In this document: one piece after another, positions 51,742-61,119 of the stretch
How the letters are laid out: every line of letters begins with the position of its first letter
Numbering within the stretch: position 1 is the stretch's first letter
Source of the DNA: Burkholderia sp. BCC0506
Lineage (GTDB): Bacteria; Pseudomonadota; Gammaproteobacteria; Burkholderiales; Burkholderiaceae
Direction of reading: 5' to 3'
NCBI RefSeq assembly: GCF_902833145.1
Contig: NZ_CADFEN010000008.1
Coordinates: forward strand, 248,001-312,000
Length of the DNA: 64,000 nucleotides
Notes under the pieces: generated by a model
The model's input: the letters and a program-made list of their open reading frames with translations, nothing else
Databases searched by the model: none
What the model was told of the DNA's origin: nothing
Made by a program: the position numbers and the translations under genes

Positions 51742-52932
51742 ATGACCACCGATACCCGATTCACCGAAGTCGAGGATCTGCTGCCCGCCGCCGGCGGGCT
51801 GCGCGAGATCCGTCACCACATCCATCGCCATCCCGAACTCGCGTACGAAGAGCACGACACGGCCGCGCTGGTCGCGGACAAGCTCGAGCAATGGGGCTGG
51901 CAGGTGACGCGCGGCGTCGGCAAGACGGGTGTCGTCGGCACGCTGAGGGTGGGCGACGGCACGCGCAGCATCGGCATTCGCGCGGACATGGATGCGCTGC
52001 CGATCGTCGAGGCGACCGGCCTGCCGTATGCGAGCGGCACGCACGGCAAGATGCACGCATGCGGCCACGACGGCCACACGACGATGCTGCTCGGCGCCGC
52101 GCAGCATCTCGCGAAGACGCGCCACTTCTCGGGCACCGTGCACCTGTATTTCCAGCCGGCGGAAGAGCACGGCGTCGACAGCGGCGCGAAGAAGATGATC
52201 GACGACGGCCTGTTCGAGCGCTTCCCGTGCGACGCCGTGTTCGGCATGCACAACCATCCGGGCGCGGCGCCCGGCGTGTTCCTCACGCGGCGCGGCCCGT
52301 TCATGTCGGCCGGCGACAAGGCGATCATCTCGATCGAGGGCGTCGGCGGCCACGCGGCGCGGCCGCACCTGACGGTCGACCCGGTCGTCGTCGCGGCGAG
52401 CATCGTGATGGCGCTGCAGACGATCGTCGCGCGCAACGTCGATCCGTCGCAGCCGGCGGTCGTCACGGTCGGCTCGATGCACGCGGGCACCGCGAACAAC
52501 GTGATTCCGAACGGCGCGCGCCTGGAACTCAGCGTGCGTTCGTTCAGCCCGGACGTGCGCGCGCTGCTCAAGCGCCGCATCACCGAGCTGGCCCAAACGC
52601 AGGCGGCGAGCTACGGCGCGAGCGCGAACGTCGAGTACATCGAAGGCTATCCGGTCGTCGTCAATACGGATGCCGAAACGGATTTCGCCGCGCAGGTCGC
52701 GCGCGAACTCGTCGGCGATGCGCACGTGGTCGAGCAGGCCGACCTGCTGATGGGCAGCGAGGATTTCGCGTTCATGCTGCAGCAGCGGCCGGGCTCGTTC
52801 GTGCGGCTCGGCAATGGCGAAGGCGAGGACGGCTGCATGGTGCACAACCCGAAATACGACTTCAACGATCGCAACCTGCCGATCGGCGCGGCGTTCTGGA
52901 CGCGCCTCGTCGAGCGTTACCTCGGGCGGTGA
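51742..52932 (+). CDS. M20-family amidohydrolase (hippurate hydrolase / N-acyl amino-acid amidohydrolase type)
   Basis: 396 residues. The M20D signature is present: HHIHRHPELAYEEHDTAALVADKLEQWG, IGIRADMDALPI, MHACGHDGHTTMLLGAAQHL (metal Cys/His), FQPAEEHGVDSGAKKMI with the catalytic Glu, GMHNHPGAAPG, GHAARPHLTVDPV and MGSEDFAFMLQQRPGSFVRLGNG. AGGAG precedes the ATG. It cleaves an acyl amide such as hippurate or N-acetyl amino acid. Followed 56 bases later by an MHS carrier, likely its uptake partner. Confidence 0.94.
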   Translation: MTTDTRFTEVEDLLPAAGGLREIRHHIHRHPELAYEEHDTAALVADKLEQWGWQVTRGVGKTGVVGTLRVGDGTRSIGIRADMDALPIVEATGLPYASGTHGKMHACGHDGHTTMLLGAAQHLAKTRHFSGTVHLYFQPAEEHGVDSGAKKMIDDGLFERFPCDAVFGMHNHPGAAPGVFLTRRGPFMSAGDKAIISIEGVGGHAARPHLTVDPVVVAASIVMALQTIVARNVDPSQPAVVTVGSMHAGTANNVIPNGARLELSVRSFSPDVRALLKRRITELAQTQAASYGASANVEYIEGYPVVVNTDAETDFAAQVARELVGDAHVVEQADLLMGSEDFAFMLQQRPGSFVRLGNGEGEDGCMVHNPKYDFNDRNLPIGAAFWTRLVERYLGR

Positions 52933-52988
52933 TCGCGGCGGCGGCGCGCGGCCGGCGCTTCCGGCCGCATTGACAGGAGAGGATAGCG

Positions 52989-54320
52989 ATGCAGAAGGAC
53001 CATCTCGCGCTGCACCCCGCGTCGACGGGCGCCGCCGAAGCCGGCGTGTCCGGCTCGCCTGCCGTCACGCGCCACGGCGCGATTACCGCGGCCGTGATCG
53101 GCAACTGGCTGGAATTCTTCGATTTCACCGTGTACGGCTTCTTCGCGGTGCTGATCGGCAAGCTGTTTTTCCCGTCGAGCGACCCGACCACGTCGCTGCT
53201 GCTGTCGGTCGCGACGTTCGCCGCCGGCTTCTTCACGCGGCCGCTCGGCAGCGTCGTGCTCGGCGTCTACGCGGACCGCAAGGGGCGCAAGGCCGCGCTG
53301 AACCTGACGATCATGCTGATGGCGCTCGGCACCGGCCTGATCGCGATCGCGCCGACCTATGCGCAGGTCGGCGTGGCCGCGCCGCTGCTCGTCGTGTTCG
53401 CGCGGCTGCTGCAGGGCTTCTCGCAGGGCGGCGAATTCGGCGCGGCGACGTCGACGCTGCTCGAACAGGGCGGCACGTCGCGCCGCGCGTTCCGCGCGAG
53501 CTGGCAGCTCGCGACGCAGGGCGGCGCGGCGCTGATGGGCTCGGGCTTCGCGGCGCTGCTGTCGAACACGATGACGAAGGATGCGCTGGAAAGCTGGGGC
53601 TGGCGGCTGCCGTTCCTCGTCGGCGTGCTGATCGCGCCGGTCGGGATGTACCTGCGCCGGCGGCTCGCGGACGATGCGCCCGGCGATCGCCATCACGGGA
53701 TCGAGCGCGGCGTGCTGCACGAACTGTTCTCGAAGCACACGCGCACGGTGCTGCTGCTGATGCTGACGGTGATGGGCGGCACGGTGTCGACCTACATCCT
53801 GACGTTCTACATGCCGACCTACGCGATCCACACGCTCGGCCTGCCGATGAAGCTGTCGATGTTCGTCGGCGTCGCGTCGGGCTGCGTGATGCTGGTCACG
53901 TGCCCGCTGTTCGGCTGGCTGTCGGACCGGCTCGGCAGCCGGCGCCTGCCGATCTTCGTCGGCCGCGGCGTGCTGGTCGCGCTGCTGTTCCCGGCGTTCT
54001 GGCTGATGAACCATCATCCGACGCTGTCGGTGATCCTGCCGCTGACCGCGCTGATGCTGCTGTTCTATTCGCTCGGCTCGGCGTCGGAAATGGCGCTGAT
54101 GTGCGAGTCGCTGCCGCGCCATGTGCGGGCGACGGGCATCTCGATCGCGTATGCGCTCGCGGTGACGATCTTCGGCGGCACCGCGCAGTTGATCGCGACG
54201 TGGCTCGTGAAGACGACCGGCAGCAAGCTCGCGCCGGCCGGCTACGTGGCCGCGTGCGTGGTGCTGTCGCTGATCGCGGTCGCGATGCTGCGCGAAACGG
54301 CGCGCGAGTCGCTGGACTGA
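52989..54320 (+). CDS. MFS transporter, metabolite:H+ symporter (MHS) family
   Basis: 443 residues. N-terminal GNWLEFFDFTVYGFFAVLIGKLFFPSSDPTTSLLLSVATFAAGFFTRPLGSVVLGVYADRKGRKAAL is the ProP/KgtP/CitA signature with motif A; FARLLQGFSQGGEFGAATSTLLEQ follows. Twelve hydrophobic segments, a good Shine-Dalgarno (AGGAGAGG). Same-strand partner of the M20 enzyme; substrates of this family include citrate, 2-oxoglutarate, shikimate and proline betaine. Confidence 0.93.
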   Translation: MQKDHLALHPASTGAAEAGVSGSPAVTRHGAITAAVIGNWLEFFDFTVYGFFAVLIGKLFFPSSDPTTSLLLSVATFAAGFFTRPLGSVVLGVYADRKGRKAALNLTIMLMALGTGLIAIAPTYAQVGVAAPLLVVFARLLQGFSQGGEFGAATSTLLEQGGTSRRAFRASWQLATQGGAALMGSGFAALLSNTMTKDALESWGWRLPFLVGVLIAPVGMYLRRRLADDAPGDRHHGIERGVLHELFSKHTRTVLLLMLTVMGGTVSTYILTFYMPTYAIHTLGLPMKLSMFVGVASGCVMLVTCPLFGWLSDRLGSRRLPIFVGRGVLVALLFPAFWLMNHHPTLSVILPLTALMLLFYSLGSASEMALMCESLPRHVRATGISIAYALAVTIFGGTAQLIATWLVKTTGSKLAPAGYVAACVVLSLIAVAMLRETARESLD

Positions 54321-54361
54321 CGCGCGCTGCGCGAGGCGGGCCGCGCCGCGGCCCGATGCGC

Positions 54362-55282
54362 CTACCGCCCGCGCACCACCCTGAGATACGACGCGAGCAT
54401 CGTCGCGAGTTCCTGCGCGGCCGGCGTCAGCGGCACGGCCGCGCGCTGCAGCAGGCAGATGTCCTGCGCGTCGGCCCGCTCGCGCACCGGCACCTTCACG
54501 AGCGCGCCGGCGAACGGCCCGTGCCGCGTGATCGCTTCGGTTTCGAGCGCGAGGCAATCGGTCTGCGTGACGATCTGCAGCGTCTCGAACATCCCTTCGA
54601 CGGTCGCGAGAATCTTCGGCGGCGGCTGGCCGTGCGCATCGAAGTACGCGAGCAGCCGGTTGACGACCGGGTCGGCGCTCAGGTTCGGCGAGCGCGTGGA
54701 CACCCATGCATGGTCGGCCAGCTCGGCGAGCGATCGTGCATGCATCGCCGGGTGCCCGTTGCGGCAGACGACCACCGGCGCCGACGTGCGCAGCGGCGTG
54801 ACCGCGAGATCGGTCGTGTCGGTCTGCTTCGCGACCAGCGCGATCGCGAAATCGACCGCGCTTTCGCGCAGCCAGCCGATCATCATCCGCGACGTGCCGG
54901 TGCGCAGGTGCACGTCCACCTTGTCGAAGCGCGCGCGGAACGCGGTCAGCACGGGCGCGAACGCGTCGATCAGCGGCTCGGTCACGAGGCCGAGCGTGAC
55001 CGTGCCTTCGTAGGCGCCGCTCAACTGACGGATTTCCCGCTCGACCTGCTCGCATTCGCCGAGGATCGCACCGGAGCGCGCGAGCAGCCGCTGGCCGACG
55101 GCCGTCGGCACGATCCCGCGATTGGTGCGCGTGAACAGCGTCGCGCCGAGCGCCGCCTCGAGGCCCTGCAGTTGCTGCGTGACGCCGCTTTGCGCGAGAT
55201 CGAGCGCGCGGGCGGCCGCGCGCAGGCTGCCGTGCTCGACGACGGCCTGGAAGATGCGGAGCTGGGACAGCGTGAACGCCAT
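54362..55282 (-). CDS. LysR-family transcriptional regulator
   Basis: 306 residues. HTH MAFTLSQLRIFQAVVEHGSLRAAARALDLAQSGVTQQLQGLEAALG (residues 1-46), effector domain from GTVTLGLVTEPLIDAF. Convergent with the MHS carrier and divergent from the binding-protein gene at 55420, with a 19-bp palindrome between. Likely controls the transporter/aspartoacylase side and itself. Confidence 0.92.
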   Translation of the reverse strand: MAFTLSQLRIFQAVVEHGSLRAAARALDLAQSGVTQQLQGLEAALGATLFTRTNRGIVPTAVGQRLLARSGAILGECEQVEREIRQLSGAYEGTVTLGLVTEPLIDAFAPVLTAFRARFDKVDVHLRTGTSRMMIGWLRESAVDFAIALVAKQTDTTDLAVTPLRTSAPVVVCRNGHPAMHARSLAELADHAWVSTRSPNLSADPVVNRLLAYFDAHGQPPPKILATVEGMFETLQIVTQTDCLALETEAITRHGPFAGALVKVPVRERADAQDICLLQRAAVPLTPAAQELATMLASYLRVVRGR

Positions 55283-55300
55283 GGGAAGCAGCGAGGCCGG

Positions 55301-55319
55301 TGATCGGAAATACCGATCA
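55301..55319. promoter_or_regulatory. LysR operator
   Basis: Perfect palindrome TGATCGG-AAATA-CCGATCA, 19 bases before the LysR start, in the 137-base divergent region; has the T-N11-A form expected of LysR boxes. Confidence 0.65.
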
Positions 55320-55419
55320 TGATAAGTCAGCCACGGGTTCCGGCGGCGGTGGCCGCCGCCTACGATCGCAGGCAGTCCGGCTCATGCCGTTTGCCCCCGC
55401 TTCCTGCCCGTCGTCGACC

Positions 55420-56193
55420 ATGAAACGTTTCCTCGTCCCGCTCGCTTCCCTGTGCCTTGGCCTGGCGGCCACGTCCGCGTACGCGCTCGACGCGCACGTG
55501 GTGCGGCTCGGCATCGACCCGACCTATCCGCCGATGGATGCGAAGGCGCCCGACGGCAGCCTGAAGGGGTTCGACGTCGATCTCGGCAACGAGATCTGCC
55601 GCCGCGCGCAGCTGCGCTGCCAGTGGGTCGAACTCGAATTCTCCGGGATGATCCCCGCGCTGCAGGCGCGCAAGATCGACGCGATCCTGTCGTCGATGGC
55701 GATCACCGCGAAGCGCGAGAAGCAGATCCTGTTCTCGTCGAAGCTGTTCCGCTTCAAGTCGCGGCTCGTCGCGCGGCCCGGCAGCGGGCTCGACGGCACG
55801 GCGGCGTCGCTGGCCGGCAAGCGCGTCGGCGTGCAGTCGGGCACGCAGTTCGAGTCGTGGGCGCTTGCGCACTGGGCGCCGGCCGGCGTCGGCGTGGTGC
55901 CGTACAAGAGCCAGGACGAGGTGTTCGCCGATCTCGTGAACGGCCGCGTCGACGCGGCGCTGCTCGGCACCGTGGAGGCCGACTACGGGTTCCTGCGCCA
56001 GCCGCGCGGCAAGGGCTTCGCGTTCGTCGGCGCGCCGCTCGACATGGGCGATCGCGGCGTCGGCATCGGCATGCGGCAGTCGGATACGGCGCTCAAGGCG
56101 TCGATCGACGGCGCGATCGCGTCGATGCTGAAGGACGGCACGTACGACCGGATCGCGAAGCAGTATTTCGATTTCAACCCGTACGGCGACTGA
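55420..56193 (+). CDS. Amino-acid ABC transporter periplasmic binding protein (HisJ/ArgT family)
   Basis: 257 residues from ATG 55420 (MKRFLVPLASLCLGLAATSAYA), with a clear signal peptide cleaved after residue 22; the frame is open upstream but without a ribosome site. SBP_bac_3 pattern: VRLGIDPTYPPMDAKAPDGSLKGFDVDLGNEICRRAQLRCQWVELEFSGMIPALQARKIDAILSSMAITAKR is that of lysine/arginine/ornithine/histidine binding proteins. Followed 55 bases later by the succinylglutamate-desuccinylase-like gene. No permease or ATPase gene is adjacent. Confidence 0.9.
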   Translation: MKRFLVPLASLCLGLAATSAYALDAHVVRLGIDPTYPPMDAKAPDGSLKGFDVDLGNEICRRAQLRCQWVELEFSGMIPALQARKIDAILSSMAITAKREKQILFSSKLFRFKSRLVARPGSGLDGTAASLAGKRVGVQSGTQFESWALAHWAPAGVGVVPYKSQDEVFADLVNGRVDAALLGTVEADYGFLRQPRGKGFAFVGAPLDMGDRGVGIGMRQSDTALKASIDGAIASMLKDGTYDRIAKQYFDFNPYGD

Positions 56194-56248
56194 GCGCCGT
56201 GCCGGCCGGTTCTTCCGATTCCCCGCTTTCATCCGTTCGAGATCCTCG

Positions 56249-57364
56249 ATGCAGATTCGCACCACGCCGCTCCTGTCGCCGTCGATCGGCACGCAGCGCA
56301 CGCTGACGAGCTTTCATTTCGGGCCGGCCGACAGCGGCCGCAAGATCTACCTGCAGGCCGCGCTGCACGCGGACGAGACGCCCGCGATGCTCGCGGCGGT
56401 CGTGCTCAAGCAGCGGCTCGCGCAGCTCGACGCCGAAGGGCGGCTCGCGGCCGAAATCGTGCTCGTGCCGGTGTCGAACCCGATCGGCCTCAACCATCAT
56501 CTGCTTGGGCAGTTCATCGGCCGGTTCGATCTCGCGAGCGGTCGCAACTTCAATCGCGGCTTCCTGCCGCTCGCGGAGATCGCCGCGCGTGCGCGCGACC
56601 GGCTGGGCGACGACGGCGCACGCAATCGGGCGATCGTGCGCGAATGCGTCGGCGCGGCGCTCGACGACATCGTGCCGCGCACGGAATTCGATGCACTTCA
56701 GCTTGCGCTGCTGAAGCTGTCGCACGACGCCGATGTCGTGATCGACCTGCATTGCTCGCTCGAAGCGGTGATGCATGTGTATACGAGCGACACCGCGTGG
56801 CCGGACGTCGAGCCGCTCGCGCGGTATCTCGGGGCGGAGGTGTCGCTGCTCGCCGAGGATTCGGGCGGGCACGCATTCGACGATGCGCATCATCTGCTGT
56901 GGTCGCGGTTGCGCGCGCAGTTGCCGGCCGGCACGCCGATGGCGGCCGGCACCGTGGCCGCGACGGTCGAGTGCCGCGGCCAGCGCGACGTGACCTACGA
57001 ATACGCGCAACGCGACGCCGGCGCGCTCGTCGACTATCTGATGTGGTGCGGCGCGGTGCGCGGCGAACGCGCGCCGCTGCCGCCGCTGGCCGCGCCGGCC
57101 ACGCCGCTCGCGGGCAGCGAGCAGTTCTACGCGCCGGTGAGCGGGATCCTCGTGCACCGCGCGGCGATCGGCGCGACGATTCGTGCGGGCGATCCGCTGT
57201 TCGACATCGTCGATCCGCTGACGGATGCGGTCACGACGATCTCGAGCGCGACCGATGGCGTGTTCTACATGCGCCGCGCGATCCGCTTCGTGACGGCCGG
57301 CGCGCCGCTCGGGCGCGTGACGGGTACGGTGCCGGTGCGCACGGGGATGTTGTTGGGCGCGTGA
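56249..57364 (+). CDS. Succinylglutamate desuccinylase / aspartoacylase-family zinc hydrolase
   Basis: 371 residues. The zinc ligands of the M14-like family are in place: AALHADETPAM (His40, Glu43) and VVIDLHCSLEAVMHV (His168), with the substrate-binding RNFNRGF (99-105) and the catalytic Glu region AATVECRGQRDVTYE. The C-terminal barrel-sandwich (VSGILVHRAAIGATIRAGDPLFDIVDPLTD) is typical of AstE/AspA relatives. It removes an N-acyl group from an amino acid. Behind the arginine-type binding protein, so probably N-acyl amino-acid use. Closed by a hairpin terminator or sRNA further on. Confidence 0.9.
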   Translation: MQIRTTPLLSPSIGTQRTLTSFHFGPADSGRKIYLQAALHADETPAMLAAVVLKQRLAQLDAEGRLAAEIVLVPVSNPIGLNHHLLGQFIGRFDLASGRNFNRGFLPLAEIAARARDRLGDDGARNRAIVRECVGAALDDIVPRTEFDALQLALLKLSHDADVVIDLHCSLEAVMHVYTSDTAWPDVEPLARYLGAEVSLLAEDSGGHAFDDAHHLLWSRLRAQLPAGTPMAAGTVAATVECRGQRDVTYEYAQRDAGALVDYLMWCGAVRGERAPLPPLAAPATPLAGSEQFYAPVSGILVHRAAIGATIRAGDPLFDIVDPLTDAVTTISSATDGVFYMRRAIRFVTAGAPLGRVTGTVPVRTGMLLGA

Positions 57365-57416
57365 GTGGTGGCGGGGGCGTGTCCGAGCGGCGCCGCGCAA
57401 TTTCGTTCTCGTCAAA

Positions 57417-57445
57417 TTGACCGGGCGGTGCCGTCCCCCTAAATT
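57417..57445 (+). promoter_or_regulatory. Sigma-70-type promoter of a small transcript
   Basis: TTGACC (57417-57422), a 17-base spacer, and TAAATT (57440-57445): close to consensus at both boxes. It points right, with no gene start within 1 kb on that strand before pcaF, and lies in a gap that otherwise holds only a terminator. Confidence 0.65.
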
Positions 57446-57451
57446 GGGCGA

Positions 57452-57537
57452 TGCGGAGCGTGCTCCGTGTTCCGTGAGAAGGACGTTGCAAGCAGAGTCA
57501 GAGAGTTGAGCGGGCGGCCCATGCCGCCCGTCTTTTT
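57452..57537 (+). ncRNA. Candidate small RNA, about 86 nt
   Basis: Starts about seven bases after the promoter's -10 box and ends in the T-run of a strong terminator. A 5' stem-loop is predicted at 57454-57467 (CGGAGC-GT-GCTCCG), then an unstructured purine-rich middle (AGAAGGACG, GCAGAGTCAGAGAG), then the terminator stem. No open frame of note fits. The layout is that of a Hfq-type small RNA; there is no sequence match I recognise. Confidence 0.55.
57511..57537 (+). terminator. Intrinsic terminator of the small RNA (and/or of the upstream gene)
   Basis: CGGGCGGC-CCAT-GCCGCCCG, eight-base perfect stem with a four-base loop, followed by TCTTTTT. Very strong Rho-independent form. Confidence 0.85.
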
Positions 57538-57618
57538 ATCCGCGCCATCTGCGTGTTTCGCGTGTTTCGCGCTTTCCGCGAACGATCGCGTTGCCGATCC
57601 GGCGAGCGAAGTAACCGC

Positions 57619-58446
57619 TCACCCGCGCCGAGCGACGAGCTCCGATACCGTCTGCGCGGCCTGCTGCAGTGGCCCGAGAAACTCCTTCACCATCTGCTTC
57701 GCGGTATGCCGCTGCGCATTGCCGCTGATGTTCATCGCGGCGATCACCTGCCCGCGCCGGTTGCGGATCGGCGCGGAGATCGACATCAAACCCACTTCGA
57801 GTTCCTGGTCGACCACGGCCCAGCCCTGCTGGCGCACCTGCGCGATCGTCGCCTTCAGCTCGCCGATGTCGGTGATCGTGCGCGGCGTATGCGCGCGGAT
57901 CGCGCTCTGTGCGAGCGTTTCGTCGAGCGCCGCGTCGTCGAGCGCGGACAGCAGCACGCGGCCCATCGACGTGCAGTACGCGGGCAGCCGGCTGCCGATC
58001 GACAGGTTGATCGTCATGATCTTGTGCGTCGGCACGCGCAGCACGTATACGATCTCGGTGCGGTCGAGCACCGCGGCCGAGCAGCTTTCGTGGATCTGCG
58101 CGGACAACTGCTCCATCACCGGATCGGCGAGATTCCAGAACGGCATCGACGTCAGATACGCGAAGCCGAGCTCGAGGATCTTCGGCGTGAGCCGGAACAG
58201 CCGGCCGTCGGCCTCGACGTAGCCGAGTGTCTGCAGCGTGAGCAGGATCCGGCGCGCGCCGGCGCGCGTGAGGCCGGTGGCCGATGCGACCTCGGTGAGC
58301 GTCTGCTCCGGGCGTTGCGCGTCGAACGCGCGGATCACCGCGAGGCCGCGCGCGAACGACTGCACATAGGAGTCGCCGGGTTTCGTCTGAGTATCTTCGG
58401 TTGTCGTGAGCGCCTGGAATGTCGTGCAGCCGAGAAGATAGCGCAT
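57619..58446 (-). CDS. IclR-family regulator, PcaR/PobR-like
   Basis: 275 residues from ATG 58446 (MRYLLGCTTFQAL); the frame extends to 58503 but without a ribosome site. HTH (TLTEVASATGLTRAGARRILLTLQTLGYVEADGRLFRLTPKILELG, about 48-92) and the effector domain (VAAMNIS region, GQVIAAMNISGNAQRHT). VEADGRLFRLTPKILELGFAYLTSMPFWNLA is characteristic of the PcaR/PcaU/PobR subgroup that senses protocatechuate or beta-ketoadipate. Divergent from pcaF, the classic target of PcaR. Confidence 0.9.
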   Translation of the reverse strand: MRYLLGCTTFQALTTTEDTQTKPGDSYVQSFARGLAVIRAFDAQRPEQTLTEVASATGLTRAGARRILLTLQTLGYVEADGRLFRLTPKILELGFAYLTSMPFWNLADPVMEQLSAQIHESCSAAVLDRTEIVYVLRVPTHKIMTINLSIGSRLPAYCTSMGRVLLSALDDAALDETLAQSAIRAHTPRTITDIGELKATIAQVRQQGWAVVDQELEVGLMSISAPIRNRRGQVIAAMNISGNAQRHTAKQMVKEFLGPLQQAAQTVSELVARRG

Positions 58447-58518
58447 GGGGCCCGACACGCCAACCGCCCGGCGGACCGCGCGCTTGACAGGTCGTCCCTG
58501 CACTCCCTATGATGCGTT

Positions 58519-58558
58519 GAACGTTCGATACACGATCTTATGTTCGTATGTAGAACAT
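58519..58558. promoter_or_regulatory. PcaR-type operator between the IclR gene and pcaF
   Basis: GAACGTTC palindrome at 58519-58526, which runs into GTTCGATA, followed 13 bases after by ATGTTC-N7-GAACAT at 58540-58558. GTTCGATA is the ten-base repeat core reported for PcaR/PcaU/PobR sites, and the arrangement of two palindromic repeats plus one fits. Confidence 0.55.
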
Positions 58559-58634
58559 TTAAGCGCATCCCGGCGGGCAATGCAAGGGGCGCGCCCTGTT
58601 CATTTCCCAGCCTTTCACGGGACCGGAGACACTG

Positions 58635-59837
<1,203 letters not shown>

Positions 59838-59895
59838 CCTGCGTGACGTTGTGAGGCGGCCGGTTGGCGCCGCGTCACGGTTGTTCCGCTTCGCA

Positions 59896-59933
59896 ACGAT
59901 GGGCGGCACGAGAATTCTCGTGCCGCCCATCGT
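59896..59933. terminator. Bidirectional terminator palindrome between pcaF and the GNAT gene
   Basis: Perfect 38-bp palindrome ending each arm in ACGATGGGCGG / CCGCCCATCGT, with central AATT. It lies after the pcaF stop and after the convergent GNAT gene, so can end transcription from both. No T-run, so it depends on stem stability. Confidence 0.65.
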
Positions 59934-60033
59934 CGTTAACCGGCCTGCGACAGTTGCCTGAGGCGGGCGTCGAGCGCGTCGATCTCGGTGTCCGCGAACA
60001 CCTCGATGCCATGCTCGCGCAGCAGCGCGGCCG

Positions 60034-60594
60034 TTACGCCGTCGGCCCTTCGAGGTGAATGTCCTCGGGCTCGAGCGCGTAAAGCGCGGGATCGGGCGCC
60101 GCGCTGACCGTGAAGCCGAGCCGCAGGTAGAAGTCGATCGTGCGCTGCGACGGCGTGGCCGACACGTACAGACGCCGGGCGCTCATCGCGCGCGCCTGCG
60201 CGCGGGCCGCGCGGTAGAGCTGTTCGCCGAGCCCGCAGCCGCGCCAGTCGTGGCTCACGTGCAGGAACTTCAGCTGCAGCATGTCGCGTTGCGGGCCGAG
60301 CGGCCGGCTGTCGACGACCACGGCCGCGACGAGCCGTGAGCCGTCGAACCTGCCGAGAAACCAGCCGCCGCGATCGTGGCAGTCGAGCAGGATCGGCGTG
60401 TAGTGGTCGGCTTCGCCGTCGGGCCAGCCGGCCACGTCGTAGAACTCGGGCACGCGATGCAGCGCGCCGTCGCGCAGCACGTACAGGTGTTCGATGATTT
60501 CGCGCCGGTCGATGGTCCACACGAGCGGCACGTCGTCGCGCGGCAGCAGGCGGGCCGACAGCGCGTCGCGTTCGGCGGCGGTGCGGCGCGTCAT
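60034..60594 (-). CDS. GNAT-family N-acetyltransferase
   Basis: 186 residues. The acetyl-CoA P-loop is RGCGLGEQLYRAARAQA (Q/R-x-x-G-x-G/A form, about 117-133), preceded by the LQLKFLHVSHDW strand and followed by RRLYVSATPSQRTIDFYLRLGFTV (family motifs A and B). Ends LEPEDIHLEGPTA, a natural end of the family. It is translationally coupled (ATGA overlap) to the 99-residue unknown gene before it. Downstream, coding-like sequence continues in another frame for about 30 codons (see findings). Acetyl acceptor unknown. Confidence 0.88.
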   Translation of the reverse strand: MTRRTAAERDALSARLLPRDDVPLVWTIDRREIIEHLYVLRDGALHRVPEFYDVAGWPDGEADHYTPILLDCHDRGGWFLGRFDGSRLVAAVVVDSRPLGPQRDMLQLKFLHVSHDWRGCGLGEQLYRAARAQARAMSARRLYVSATPSQRTIDFYLRLGFTVSAAPDPALYALEPEDIHLEGPTA

Positions 60595-60890
60595 GCGGCC
60601 GCCCGCTGCGCGGCGATCGCGACCATCAACGGCGGGCGCGGCATGCCTTCGGGCGGCACCATCCGGTTGCTGTCCGGTCCGCGTTCTTCCGGCAACGGCA
60701 TGGTGCCGCCATGGCGGAAAAACACGGCTTGATCGTTTTTGCGGATGTCATGCGCGACCGTCGCCGTATTCCAGGGCGACCGCTTCAGTTCATGCAATGC
60801 TTTTTTCATCGAATTCGAATGCAGACGGATGGAGTGGGATAGGTCGATCGTTTCGCCGCACGCAACGGCTGCCCGCATTGTCAATGCCAT
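60591..60890 (-). CDS. Hypothetical 99-residue protein coupled to the GNAT gene
   Basis: ATG 60890 (MALTMRAAVACGETIDLSHS) has GGAG six bases upstream. Its stop codon overlaps the GNAT start as ATGA, so the two are translated together. The sequence is soluble, without signal peptide or known domain; it contains LHSNSMKKALHELKRSPW and a Pro-rich C-terminus (GGTMPLPEERGPDSNRMVPPEGMPRPP). Not recognised. Its role may be as partner or substrate of the acetyltransferase. Confidence 0.6.
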   Translation of the reverse strand: MALTMRAAVACGETIDLSHSIRLHSNSMKKALHELKRSPWNTATVAHDIRKNDQAVFFRHGGTMPLPEERGPDSNRMVPPEGMPRPPLMVAIAAQRAAA

Positions 60891-61119
60891 GTGGCGCTCC
60901 GTGACAGGCAAATAAACGCGCGCGACGATTATCGCCCGATTATTTGATTGAAATCATGGTAACGACGGAATTGCCAATTCCATGCGAAACGGAATTAAGG
61001 TTTTCCGGTGAATTGCCGACAGTAAAGACGAGAGTGTCGTAAAGCGATCAACCGTTTTTCGGCTACTGAGCGCGATTTCAGCGCGGCGCGGACGACAGAT
61101 CCGCCTTTCGGAGCCTTGC

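Noticed and set aside
52814-55303. 829-codon plus-strand open frame over the MHS carrier and LysR
   Set aside because: Overlaps both strands' real genes; low-complexity Arg/Ala/Asp composition, no motif.
61000-61119. Sigma-28 (FliA) promoter before the chemoreceptor
   Set aside because: TAAA and a CGGC/CGAT-like block are present but spacing and the -10 box do not fit the consensus TAAA-N15-GCCGATAA.
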